In this document: piece after piece, positions 33,631 through 41,269 of the stretch
Layout of the letters: each line of letters opens with the position of its first letter
Numbering within the stretch: position 1 is the first letter of the stretch
From: Bradyrhizobium erythrophlei
GTDB taxonomy: Bacteria > Pseudomonadota > Alphaproteobacteria > Rhizobiales > Xanthobacteraceae
DNA length: 64,000 nt
Reading direction: 5' to 3'
NCBI GenBank assembly: GCA_900129675.1
Contig: FSRD01000001.1
Location: 2,965,501 to 3,029,500 of the forward strand
Translations under genes and position numbers: made by a program
Notes under the pieces: generated by a model
The model's database searches: none
What the model was told of the DNA's origin: nothing
The model's input: only the letters and a program-made list of their open reading frames with translations

Positions 33631-34445
33631 TGGCGCGCACCGTGAACAGGATATCGCGGTTCAACATCACCTCGCTGGCGCTGGGGCTGGCGTTTCTGTA
33701 CCTGCCGATCGTCATCCTCGTGATCTATTCGTTCAACGCTTCCCGGCTGGTCACTGTGTGGGGCGGCTGGTCGCTGCGCTGGTATCATGAATTCTTCAAC
33801 GACCGCGCCATGCTGGACGCGGCCTGGATGAGCCTTCGGGTCGGCGCGGTGTCGGCGACGCTGGCGACGCTGCTCGGCACGCTCGCGGCGGTCGGGCTGG
33901 CGCGCGGCGAGCGCTTCAAGGGCAGGGCGCTGTTCTCCGGCATGCTCTATTCGCCACTGGTGATGCCCGAAGTGATCTCCGGGCTGTCGCTGCTGCTGCT
34001 GTTCGTCGCGCTCGACGCCGAGCGCGGGTTCTGGACCGTGACGGTTGCGCATACCACGCTGACCATGTGCTTCGTCACCGTCGTGGTGCAGTCGCGGCTC
34101 ACCTCGCTCGATCGCTGCCTGGAGGAAGCCGCGATGGATCTCGGCTGCGATCCGGTGCGCGCGTTTCTGTTCGCGACCTTGCCGTTGATCGTCCCCGCGA
34201 TCGCGGCCGGCTGGATGCTGGCGTTCACGCTGTCGCTCGACGACGTCGTAATCGCGAGCTTCACCACCGGCCCGGGCTCGGCGACGCTACCGATCCGTAT
34301 CTATTCGGAGGTGCGGCTCGGGGTGAAGCCGGAGATCAACGCCATCTGCACCATGGTGATTGCCCTGATCGCGGTGCTGATCGTGGTGGCGTCCTTTGCC
34401 TCGAAATTGTCGAGCGCGCGGGGCGAGAGCGCGGCGCCGCTGTGA
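33630..34445 (+). CDS. ABC permease, PotC/PotI type
   Basis: A 271-residue membrane subunit with six predicted helices and the N-terminal FLYLPIVILVIYSFNASR typical of PotC/PotI. The EAA loop reads CLEEAAMDLGCDPVRAFLFATLPLIVP (in parts), and LSLDDVVIASFTTGPGSATLPIRIYS is the classic PotC signature. Its ATG shares one base with the stop of the upstream permease gene (TGATG). It pairs with the preceding permease to form the transmembrane heterodimer. The downstream membrane protein gene is convergent. Confidence 0.92.
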   Translation: MARTVNRISRFNITSLALGLAFLYLPIVILVIYSFNASRLVTVWGGWSLRWYHEFFNDRAMLDAAWMSLRVGAVSATLATLLGTLAAVGLARGERFKGRALFSGMLYSPLVMPEVISGLSLLLLFVALDAERGFWTVTVAHTTLTMCFVTVVVQSRLTSLDRCLEEAAMDLGCDPVRAFLFATLPLIVPAIAAGWMLAFTLSLDDVVIASFTTGPGSATLPIRIYSEVRLGVKPEINAICTMVIALIAVLIVVASFASKLSSARGESAAPL

Positions 34446-34515
34446 ACGATCGACGGAACTTCGATGCAGTTTGCTTTCGGCACGCGATGGACGTCGGAAC
34501 GTGATTGCGCGGCAT

Positions 34516-35502
34516 TTACGATCTCTTGGTTCGCTGTGAAGCTTTGGTCCGCGCAGTGCGGGACCGGGTCTTTACCGGCGCGGCGGCGGCGCCGCTGCCG
34601 TGCAGTCCGCCCCATGCGGCCGCGCCGAGTTGCCGCAAGGCCAGACTGTCGAGCGGAAATTCCAGCAGAATATGGAACAGGCTCAGTGCCAGCAGGAAGG
34701 TGAAGCCGAACGCGTAGTCGTAGAAATACAGCGCGGTCGAACCGGCGCTCGCCGCGACCACCAAGGCCAGCCGCGCCCGGGAAATATCGGTCCAGCGGAT
34801 CACGTCGGCTTTGATGAACCAGTTGAGGTAGTGATAGGTGTAGACAAAGGCGAGCAGGCTGGTGAGCCGCGTATCGAGCCTCACGCCGGGAATGCCGAAC
34901 AGCCGGCTCAGCGCCGGGCCGACATTGCCGAAATAATCCCTGGCGGCCTGCGCAAAGCTCGCGATCCGGATCTCTGCTGTTGGCGGCGCCAGCAGAATCA
35001 CGGCAATTGCGATCAGATAGACAACGACCAGCGCTGCTTGCGTCCGGCTCCGGGAGCGCCAGGCGCCGAGCGTCATGAACACCAGCGTAAACAGCGACAC
35101 ATGAATCAGCGTCGGAATCAGGATGCCGAGGACGGCGAGCGACGATCCGCTCGAAACCATGATCGCCGATAACGCGATCGCCGTCATGAGAATCAACGTG
35201 CCCTCGGCGGCAGAGGTCGCAGCCGCGAGCATCGCGCAGACCACCAGCGCGGCCCACATCGCAAAACCGAACCATGAGGCGTCGTCGATCAGCGCTGCGC
35301 CGGCGGCGACAATGGCGAGCGCCACGGCGATGCCGCGATAGGGCAGGAAATAGCTGCGATCGTGCAACCAGGAAATTTCGGTGAAATAGTGCGCCGGACC
35401 GAGTACGACATAGGCCAGCAGCAGGAGTTCGAACGGCACCAGATAGGCGGCGGCGAACGCCAACAGCATCAAGCCCAGATGGATCGCGTCGTTGGTCCGC
35501 AT
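34516..35502 (-). CDS. Multi-pass membrane protein of unknown function with intramembrane His
   Basis: A 328-residue protein with about nine hydrophobic helices. I do not recognise the family. Histidine and acidic residues fall in four separate hydrophobic contexts: GPAHYFTEISWLHDRS (about 36-50), PTLIHVSLFTLVF, FVYTYHYLNWFIKADVIRW and LSLFHILLEFPLD. This spread of His, Glu and Asp across helices recalls integral-membrane metal enzymes such as the Brp/Blh carotene dioxygenases or desaturases, but the exact motifs differ, so that is only a suggestion. The C-terminus is basic (KTRSRTARTKASQRTKRS). The ATG at 35502 is used; an upstream start 11 codons earlier is also open. It lies between two convergent ABC cassettes, reading the same way as the sugar-type one. 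Confidence 0.75.
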   Translation of the reverse strand: MRTNDAIHLGLMLLAFAAAYLVPFELLLLAYVVLGPAHYFTEISWLHDRSYFLPYRGIAVALAIVAAGAALIDDASWFGFAMWAALVVCAMLAAATSAAEGTLILMTAIALSAIMVSSGSSLAVLGILIPTLIHVSLFTLVFMTLGAWRSRSRTQAALVVVYLIAIAVILLAPPTAEIRIASFAQAARDYFGNVGPALSRLFGIPGVRLDTRLTSLLAFVYTYHYLNWFIKADVIRWTDISRARLALVVAASAGSTALYFYDYAFGFTFLLALSLFHILLEFPLDSLALRQLGAAAWGGLHGSGAAAAPVKTRSRTARTKASQRTKRS

Positions 35503-35580
35503 GGCCGAACGTTCCCCGAGATCGCGCAAGCACATATGGGTCGTTGTGCGCGGATGACGGGTTCAACCCAGGTCCAACGC

Positions 35581-36432
35581 TCAGGATTTCACCGCGCCCG
35601 CGGTCAAGCCGCCCACCATATAGCGCTTGAACGCGTAATAGATCGCGGCCGGCGGCAGTGCGTAGATGAAGCCCGTGGTCATCAGCAATTCCCACGGCGA
35701 ATCGTCGGCGGCGAGGAAATTGCCGAGCGCGACAGGGAGCGTGATGTCGGTATCCTTGGACAGCAGCAGGAACGCGTAGAGATATTCGTTCCATGCAAGC
35801 AGGATCGCGTAGGTGCCGACCGCGACCAGCGACGGCATCATCAAGGGCACATAGACCAGCCGGAACAGCTGCAGCGTGGTGGCGCCGTCCATGGTCGCGG
35901 CCTCGTCGAGTTCCACCGGCAGCTTGTCGGAGGCCTGCTTCAACACCCAGATCGCATAGGGCGAAGCGATCGTCACCATCGCCAGAATCAGCGACCAGTG
36001 ATTGTTCAACAGGCCGTAATTGCCCATGGTCCGGTACATCGGCACGGCGAGGAAGGCCGCCGGAATGAAGTAGGTGAACAGCGCGAGATTCATCACGGCC
36101 CGCCCGCCGGGCACCCTTAGCCGCGAGATCGAGAACGCCGCAGCCGTTGCGATCAACAGCGTCAGCGCGCCGGTGGCGACCGCGATCACCACCGAATTCC
36201 AGAACTGGATCCAGAAATCGCGCAGGAAATAATGTTCCTGGTAGAACACGATGTGGAAATTGTGCAGCGTCGGATGCGCGGGCCACAGTTTGCCGGAGAA
36301 TGCATCCTCCTTCGGCGAGATCGCGAACAGGAACATGTGGTAGATCGGCACCATGGTCCAGATGAACACGGGGATGCCGATCAGCAGCAACTTCGCTTCC
36401 GTTCCGACTTCTCTGAGCGTGGGCAACTTCAT
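35581..36432 (-). CDS. Carbohydrate-type ABC permease (MalG/UgpE class)
   Basis: A 283-residue inner-membrane protein with six helices, of the MalG class. The EAA loop is visible as ELDEAATMDGATTLQLFRLVY followed by VPLMMPSL. The N-terminus IWTMVPIYHMFLFAISPKEDAF and the end GLTAGAVKS are typical of sugar and polyol importers. Its start overlaps the stop of the partner permease by four bases. Substrate cannot be read from the permease; the class imports oligosaccharides, polyols or glycerol-3-phosphate. No ATPase gene follows. Confidence 0.9.
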   Translation of the reverse strand: MKLPTLREVGTEAKLLLIGIPVFIWTMVPIYHMFLFAISPKEDAFSGKLWPAHPTLHNFHIVFYQEHYFLRDFWIQFWNSVVIAVATGALTLLIATAAAFSISRLRVPGGRAVMNLALFTYFIPAAFLAVPMYRTMGNYGLLNNHWSLILAMVTIASPYAIWVLKQASDKLPVELDEAATMDGATTLQLFRLVYVPLMMPSLVAVGTYAILLAWNEYLYAFLLLSKDTDITLPVALGNFLAADDSPWELLMTTGFIYALPPAAIYYAFKRYMVGGLTAGAVKS

Positions 36433-37298
36433 CGCGAAAGCCGTTTCATCATGAAGTAGACCAGCGGCAGCACGAACGGCAGCGCGCAGACGATTGACGC
36501 CATTGCGAGACTGAGCTGGTCGAGCCGGAGATAGCGGATGCCGAGCGTCGACAGCACATGGGTGAGATCGGCCGGTCCGCCGCCGGTCAAGAGATAGACG
36601 CTGTTGAAATCACCCAGCGTCCAGATCATCGAAAGCAGCGTGCAGGTAATGTAGAGCATCTGCATCGACGGCCAGGTGATGAAGCGGAATTTCTGCCACC
36701 AACTGGCGCCGTCGACATCGGCCGCCTCGAACAGATCGTGGGAGATCGCAAGCCGTCCGGTCATCAGGATCAGGGTCCAGAACGGCAGCGATTTCCAGAT
36801 GTGCACGCCGATCGCCATCGCGAGCGCCACCGTCGGGTCGTTCAGCCAGTTCGGGCCATCATCGCCGGTGAATTTGAAGATCAACTGGTTGATCACGCCC
36901 CATTCGGGATTGAGCATGAAGCGCACGGAAAGGATGGTCGGGATCGACGGCACCGCCCAGGGCAGGATGAACAGCACCGACAGCCATTTGATCCAGGAGC
37001 GCGACTGCACGAAGAAGCCGGACAAAAACAGCGCCACCAGCATTTTGAAATTGATGCCGATCACGAGGAAGATCAGCGTATTGACCGCAGCGCGCGCGAA
37101 AATCGGATCATGATAGAGCGCGACATAACTCTCGGGGTGCCGCGCCAGCCACAGGCCATAGCCGACGGGATAGACCACGAACGCCAGGAACACGAGAATA
37201 TAGGGGGCGAGCAGCACGATGCCCCAGACCTGCGGTGTGGTCAGCCGCGCCGACAGCGGCGGGCTTGGGAGGTCGGATGCTGAGAGCGTGATCGCCAT
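36429..37298 (-). CDS. Carbohydrate-type ABC permease (MalF/UgpA class)
   Basis: A 289-residue six-helix permease. The EAA loop is LFEAADVDGASWWQKFRFITWPS, and ILPWAVPSIPTILSVRFML plus WTLGDFNSVYLLTGGGPAD are signatures of the UgpA/MalF class. The ATG at 37298 opens MAITLSASDLPSPPLSARL, a short cytoplasmic stretch before the first helix. Farther upstream in-frame codons lie within an intergenic repeat and were rejected. It lies between the binding-protein gene (199 bases upstream) and its partner permease (4-base overlap). Confidence 0.9.
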   Translation of the reverse strand: MAITLSASDLPSPPLSARLTTPQVWGIVLLAPYILVFLAFVVYPVGYGLWLARHPESYVALYHDPIFARAAVNTLIFLVIGINFKMLVALFLSGFFVQSRSWIKWLSVLFILPWAVPSIPTILSVRFMLNPEWGVINQLIFKFTGDDGPNWLNDPTVALAMAIGVHIWKSLPFWTLILMTGRLAISHDLFEAADVDGASWWQKFRFITWPSMQMLYITCTLLSMIWTLGDFNSVYLLTGGGPADLTHVLSTLGIRYLRLDQLSLAMASIVCALPFVLPLVYFMMKRLSR

Positions 37299-37339
37299 GA
37301 TGCGTACTCTTAGAACGAGATGCAGGCCGCGACTACGCT

Positions 37340-37461
37340 GTCGTCCCTGAGAAAGCAGGGACCCATAACCACAGGCCGCTGTTGCTGCGCGACAGCCATC
37401 GACCAGCATCTTCCAAAACGACCGCCGCGGCGTATGGGTCCCTGCGTTCGCGGGGACGACG
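37340..37461. repeat. Long inverted intergenic repeat (GTCGTCCCTG...GGGGACGAC)
   Basis: The outer arms read GTCGTCCCTGAGAAAGCAGG-GACCCATA and TATGGGTCCCTGCG-TTCGCGGGGACGAC, inverted over about 28 bases with an interior of about 65 bases. Each arm is also a small hairpin. It lies between the binding-protein and permease genes of one ABC cassette and could lower permease expression. A half-copy is at 3494-3523. Confidence 0.8.
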
Positions 37462-37497
37462 AGAAAATACGCGAGCGGCGGTCGGCATGGTTTGCTC

Positions 37498-38883
37498 CTA
37501 CCCCGCGACCTGCTTGATGCGGGCGATCAGTTCGTCGACGGCCTTGTCGACCGGCACCTTCTCGCTCACCACCCGGTTCATCGCCTTGGCCCAGACGTTC
37601 TCGTTGTTCAGGATCGTGAACTTCCAGTTCTTGGTGAAGTCGAACGGCGTGGTGCCGCCGGTGAACTGGGCCCAGACCGCCTTGCGGTGCCGGTCAGCTT
37701 GCCAGAACGGGCTCGCCTGGCTGGCCGTCGTCACCGGGAACCAGCGGCCGAGCGCACCTTCGATGTAGGGCCTTAGATTATCCTCCTGCATCAGGAATTT
37801 GACGAATTCCTTGCCCTCCGCCTTGTTCTTGGCGTTGGCGAAGATCAGCCCGGTCTTGACGTCGGAGCGGTACTTGATGGTCGAACCGTCGGGCGCTTTC
37901 GGGAAGGAGGCCGTGATGATGGTCTCCTCATAGGCCTTCTTGCCGGCGGCGCGCTGCTCCGGCGTAAGCGCCGGGTTGTTTTCATCGTCCAGCCATTTTG
38001 CCGCGATCGAGATCGTGAAGTTATGCGTCATCACGATGGTTCTGTTGTGGAACGCAACGTTGTTGTCCGGGTCCTTCCAGGTGGTGGAGGAGGGCGGTGT
38101 GCAGCCCCGGAGATAGGTGTCGGTGTAATCCTTCAGCGCGTGGATCAGCCCGTCGCGGACCTTGGGGTCGTCGACCAAAAGCTTGCCGTCGTCGTCGACC
38201 AGCTTGACGTGGTAGGCGTCCATGAAGGTGTAGAACGACTGGAATGAATCGGTCGATTCCACGCCCATCGGCTGGCCGACGGCGTAGATGCGGCTGTTGG
38301 TGGCCTTGCGGATCGCAGGCTGCACCTTGTCGCACCAGAACGACCAGTAGTCTTCCCATTTGGTCGGGATGTCGCTTTGCTTGAAGCCGGCCTGCTCCAG
38401 CATGTCCTGCCAGATCTGGACGTGCATGCTCTGCTGCTTCAGCGGGTAGCCGTAATAGGCCTTCTTCTTGGTGACGTCGTTATAGAGCAGCGCGGTCTCC
38501 AGCGTGTTCGGCGCAAACGCCGACTTCATCGGCAGCAGGATGTCGGAGAGATCCTCGAGCCTGCCCTCGAACGCCCATTTGCCTTGCGCCTGCACGTCGT
38601 AGCTGTCGGAATAGGCAACGTCCGGCACCGTGCCCGAATCCAGCGCCGCTACCGTCTTCGGAATCATGTCCTGAATGGCGTATTGCGACAATTCGACCTT
38701 GATGCCGGTCTTGGCTTCGAATTTCTTGATCGCCTCCAGCAGTGCGTCGTCTTCGGACTTGTAGAAGCCCTTGCCGAACCAGACGGTAATGGTTTTTTGC
38801 TGAGCGAACGCGGGCGCTGCGGCGTATAACAGCCCGGCAGCGGCGATCGCGATTGAAAGCGCACCTAATCCCTTGGATCTCAC
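37498..38883 (-). CDS. Carbohydrate-type ABC periplasmic binding protein
   Basis: A 461-residue family 1 extracellular solute-binding protein. The signal peptide ends in AAAPAFAQQK (about 22-31). The mature N-terminus KTITVWFGKGFYKSEDDALLEAIKKFEAKTG is the usual first lobe strand-helix. ALDSGTVPDVAYSDSYD and the KSAFAPNT segment are like other sugar-binding members, and the C-terminal YIEGALGRWFPV is conserved. The start is GTG (38881-38883, reverse strand) with AAGGGAGAAC just upstream. The gene leads a cassette with two permeases but no ATPase, so a shared ATPase is expected. The ligand is unknown. Confidence 0.9.
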   Translation of the reverse strand: MRSKGLGALSIAIAAAGLLYAAAPAFAQQKTITVWFGKGFYKSEDDALLEAIKKFEAKTGIKVELSQYAIQDMIPKTVAALDSGTVPDVAYSDSYDVQAQGKWAFEGRLEDLSDILLPMKSAFAPNTLETALLYNDVTKKKAYYGYPLKQQSMHVQIWQDMLEQAGFKQSDIPTKWEDYWSFWCDKVQPAIRKATNSRIYAVGQPMGVESTDSFQSFYTFMDAYHVKLVDDDGKLLVDDPKVRDGLIHALKDYTDTYLRGCTPPSSTTWKDPDNNVAFHNRTIVMTHNFTISIAAKWLDDENNPALTPEQRAAGKKAYEETIITASFPKAPDGSTIKYRSDVKTGLIFANAKNKAEGKEFVKFLMQEDNLRPYIEGALGRWFPVTTASQASPFWQADRHRKAVWAQFTGGTTPFDFTKNWKFTILNNENVWAKAMNRVVSEKVPVDKAVDELIARIKQVAG

Positions 38884-39227
38884 GTTGTTCTCCCTTTAAA
38901 CGCCGGCTTTTTAACCGGTTGGATAAAACACTAGCCCATGGCAGCGGCCCGATCCAGATGGGGATCGAAGACTTCTGTAGGGGGAGCGCTGTTCCAGCCG
39001 GGCGCCGGCCATCCGGCGTGGTGCTGCCATACCCCGTAGCGGATCGAGCGAAGCGAAATCGGGGGCCACTTCGCGCGGCGGAATGACTGCTTCCGGCGCG
39101 AAGCGGCCGTTCTCCCAAGCACTGACGTTGAGTGAGTGCCATCAATAGACATCGACCCAATCCCGCCTGCCATTCCTTCCGGCTGCTAAGATGCATTACC
39201 CGTTGCAGGGGCGCACGTTTGCGGGTT
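38884..39227. other. Intergenic stretch, no supported gene
   Basis: The 344 bases between the binding-protein start and the CAP remnant hold the binding-protein promoter and leader. They contain short inverted pieces (GCCGG...CCGG, TTCGCGCGGCGGAA) but no reading frame with protein-like composition. It looks like degraded DNA. Confidence 0.5.
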
Positions 39228-39258
39228 CTGCGGCCTGGCCGGAGCTGCCGAAACCGCG

Positions 39259-39582
39259 ATGGCTTCCTCGCGGGTCCATTCGGCCGGCGCGGGCCGAGCC
39301 GCAGAGAACATCGCCTATGGCTACGACAGTTTTCCAAAGACGCTTAGCCAGTGGATTGATTCAGCGGGGCACCGAAGAAACCTTCTCTTGCACGGCGCCT
39401 CGCGAGTGGGTGTAGCCAGCGTGAAAAGCGCGACAACAGGGCGTACCTATTGGGCGATGGAGATAGCAGGGGACTATGAACGTCCCAAGTTGACGACCGG
39501 TAGGAAGCACGCAGCTGTTGCAAAGCCCAAAGTTCGCACAAAGGAAACCTGCCGCTTGAAGGTTCTGAGTATCTGCCGGTGA
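39259..39582 (+). pseudogene. CAP/SCP-domain protein, 5'-truncated remnant
   Basis: The readable part matches the second half of a CAP (SCP/PR1-like) domain: AAENIAYGYDSFPKTLSQWI, then DSAGHRRNLLLHGASRVGVA and YWAMEIAGDY. The GHR-NLL motif is the family hallmark. The first half of the domain, with its conserved His and Glu, is not found upstream in any frame: about 25 further codons are open upstream, up to an in-frame TAA, but they lack CAP similarity. A Lys-rich tail follows the domain. The gene therefore appears 5'-truncated and is likely non-functional. Intact CAP proteins of this length class in rhizobia are secreted and of unknown role. Confidence 0.7.
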
Positions 39583-39741
39583 TGCAGAGCTTTTCGAGTC
39601 CGCCTTCCGGCTTGGCTCATTCGCGAAAGGGTGGTGTTGTCCGCGTTCTCAATCGGGGGCTCGCCGTTTCAGGCCATCACCTCTACCGGCCTTTGCTCTG
39701 TTCGTCGAAGCGCTGCATTATAGCGGTTCAAAATCAGCAAC

Positions 39742-39765
39742 GACCGCTCGTGGCGCAAAGCGGCC
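39742..39765. repeat. Hairpin element, decayed copy (GACCGCTCGTGGCGCAAAGCGGCC)
   Basis: Same sequence family as 47730-47753 and 52103-52126, but two of eight stem pairs are broken. It lies just beyond the stop of the first AraC-type gene. Confidence 0.6.
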
Positions 39766-39799
39766 GGTGGCGACTGTCGCCAATTCGCGGAATGGGCAG

Positions 39800-40933
39800 T
39801 TACTCGCCTCTGATCTCGCTAGGTGACTTGTTCGTCCAGCGGCGAAATGCGCGGCGGAAATTTGTAGCATCGCTGAATCCGAGCGCCAGCGCTATATCCT
39901 CGTTTCCGAGTCTTGTCGTGCGCAGGTATTTCAGCGCGATTTGCATTCGAAGTTCATCCAGCAAGCCACGGAAAGAAATGCCTTGGTCCCGTAGCTGACG
40001 CCGCAGGGAGCGGTCGCTCACTTCAAGGAGCTTCGCTATGGCGGCGAGGGTCGGAGGGTTGGTGATATTCCGAAGCAGAAGTGCACGAATTTCTCCGGCT
40101 ACTCCAATTCGCGATTTCAGATCGTTGAGCAGGTCGTCGCAGAGGGCCTCGATCGCTGGGTACGTCGTCTTGTTGCCGAGATTTGCAGCTTGGTCCAGCC
40201 ATGCCGACCGAAAATTGATCTGGTTGGTCCGGCCTGCGAAGCTTAGACGACATCCGATCTCGTCCGCCGCCAGGCCAAAGTCATGGGATTCCGGATAGGC
40301 CAGACTTATCTGATCCGGAGTGAACGAAGGACCCATGATATCCCGCATCAGCGATATATGAATGCCGATCTGCATCTCGGTGATGAAGCGGTAGACTTGT
40401 GGATCGGTTGCCGCGCGTGCATTGGGCTCAATGACCCAGCCCGCGACTCCTTCCTCCTCGGCGAATTCGATCGTTGCCAGCGGCGCCGCGAGCGCGTGAT
40501 AAAGTTCGGCAAAAGCCATCGCCTTGCGAAAGTCGGGGCAGCAAAGAATGGCGAACCCGTACATGCCGTAGGCGGAGATGTGGATCGATGTGCCGATGCG
40601 GTATGGCAGGTGCGGGTCGCTTGAGAGTCGAATTGCGTTCTTGCAGGCCGTCATCAATTCCGCGAGCGAAATCCTTGACTTCGGAGAGTGCACCTCGTCC
40701 ACGGTCAGGTTGACGTTTCTCAGTATTTCACCGGCTGGGCAACCCTGGTCGACGAGTACGTCGAATAGCGCGGCAAGTTTGGTCGATTCGTAGACCCGCT
40801 CACTCAATCCAACGATCGGCGCCTCCTTTGCGTTGTTCGGAATGGGGTGCAAAGCGGAGGACCTGCCGGGCTGCTTGGAGTTGAACAACTGAACCTGCCT
40901 TTGGAAACCCACACGGTTCGAAGCTCCCGTCAC
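39800..40933 (-). CDS. AraC-family regulator with Arabinose_bd-type sensor domain
   Basis: Up to 377 residues. The N-terminal sensor (about 45-250) is of the OruR/PF12625 type: LSERVYESTKLAALFDVLVDQGCP and the YGMYGFAILCCPDFRKAMAFAELYH segment. The C-terminal pair of helix-turn-helix motifs is in LAAIAKLLEVSDRSLRRQLRDQG and RLGNEDIALALGFSDATNFRRAFRRWTNKSPSE (read in parts). The GTG at 40933 opens the frame but would overlap a direct repeat likely to be regulatory; a TTG at 40807, after AAGGAGG, gives 335 residues, closer to the usual length, so the true start is uncertain. It is divergent from the acyl-CoA ligase operon and is its probable regulator. Confidence 0.9.
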   Translation of the reverse strand: MTGASNRVGFQRQVQLFNSKQPGRSSALHPIPNNAKEAPIVGLSERVYESTKLAALFDVLVDQGCPAGEILRNVNLTVDEVHSPKSRISLAELMTACKNAIRLSSDPHLPYRIGTSIHISAYGMYGFAILCCPDFRKAMAFAELYHALAAPLATIEFAEEEGVAGWVIEPNARAATDPQVYRFITEMQIGIHISLMRDIMGPSFTPDQISLAYPESHDFGLAADEIGCRLSFAGRTNQINFRSAWLDQAANLGNKTTYPAIEALCDDLLNDLKSRIGVAGEIRALLLRNITNPPTLAAIAKLLEVSDRSLRRQLRDQGISFRGLLDELRMQIALKYLRTTRLGNEDIALALGFSDATNFRRAFRRWTNKSPSEIRGE

Positions 40934-40976
40934 TTATCGTCGGGACAGGGCTTCTGTCACTTGTTGTCGGGACAGG
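40929..40976. promoter_or_regulatory. Direct repeat, possible AraC-type operator
   Basis: Two 21-base copies of GTCACTT-RT-YGTCGGGACAGG lie at 40929-40949 and 40956-40976, 27 bases start to start. Paired same-strand sites are the usual binding mode of AraC proteins. They sit in the divergent region ahead of the acyl-CoA ligase gene. The rest of the 336-base gap shows nothing clear. Confidence 0.55.
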
Positions 40977-41269
40977 ATAGCAGCTTTTTCCGATTGCCGT
41001 CGGGTTGACCGCCTGAGGCTCCGGCTTCCCCTCGGTCGTAAAAAGGAGCATTCTTATTCAAGACCCAGCTCCCGATGACGGGCAACTTGTCCGTGTCGGA
41101 CTGCTCGTCGTCCGTTTCAGACCTTCACAAGCACCAGGCTGCGCGCGAGGCTCGGGTGGGTGCCGTGCGGTGTGATCGTCGGGATACTCGACGGCAGATC
41201 AAGCGATCCGCTCACTTAGAATGGCGGACGCCGGAACGGCCGGAGGAAGACAATTCGAGGGAGGCCGCC

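Noticed and set aside
34301..36286. A 661-codon reverse-strand open frame across potI's end, the membrane protein and a permease gene
   Set aside because: It is Arg-rich, without motifs, and crosses three genes whose other frames have clear families; long chance frames are expected at this GC content.
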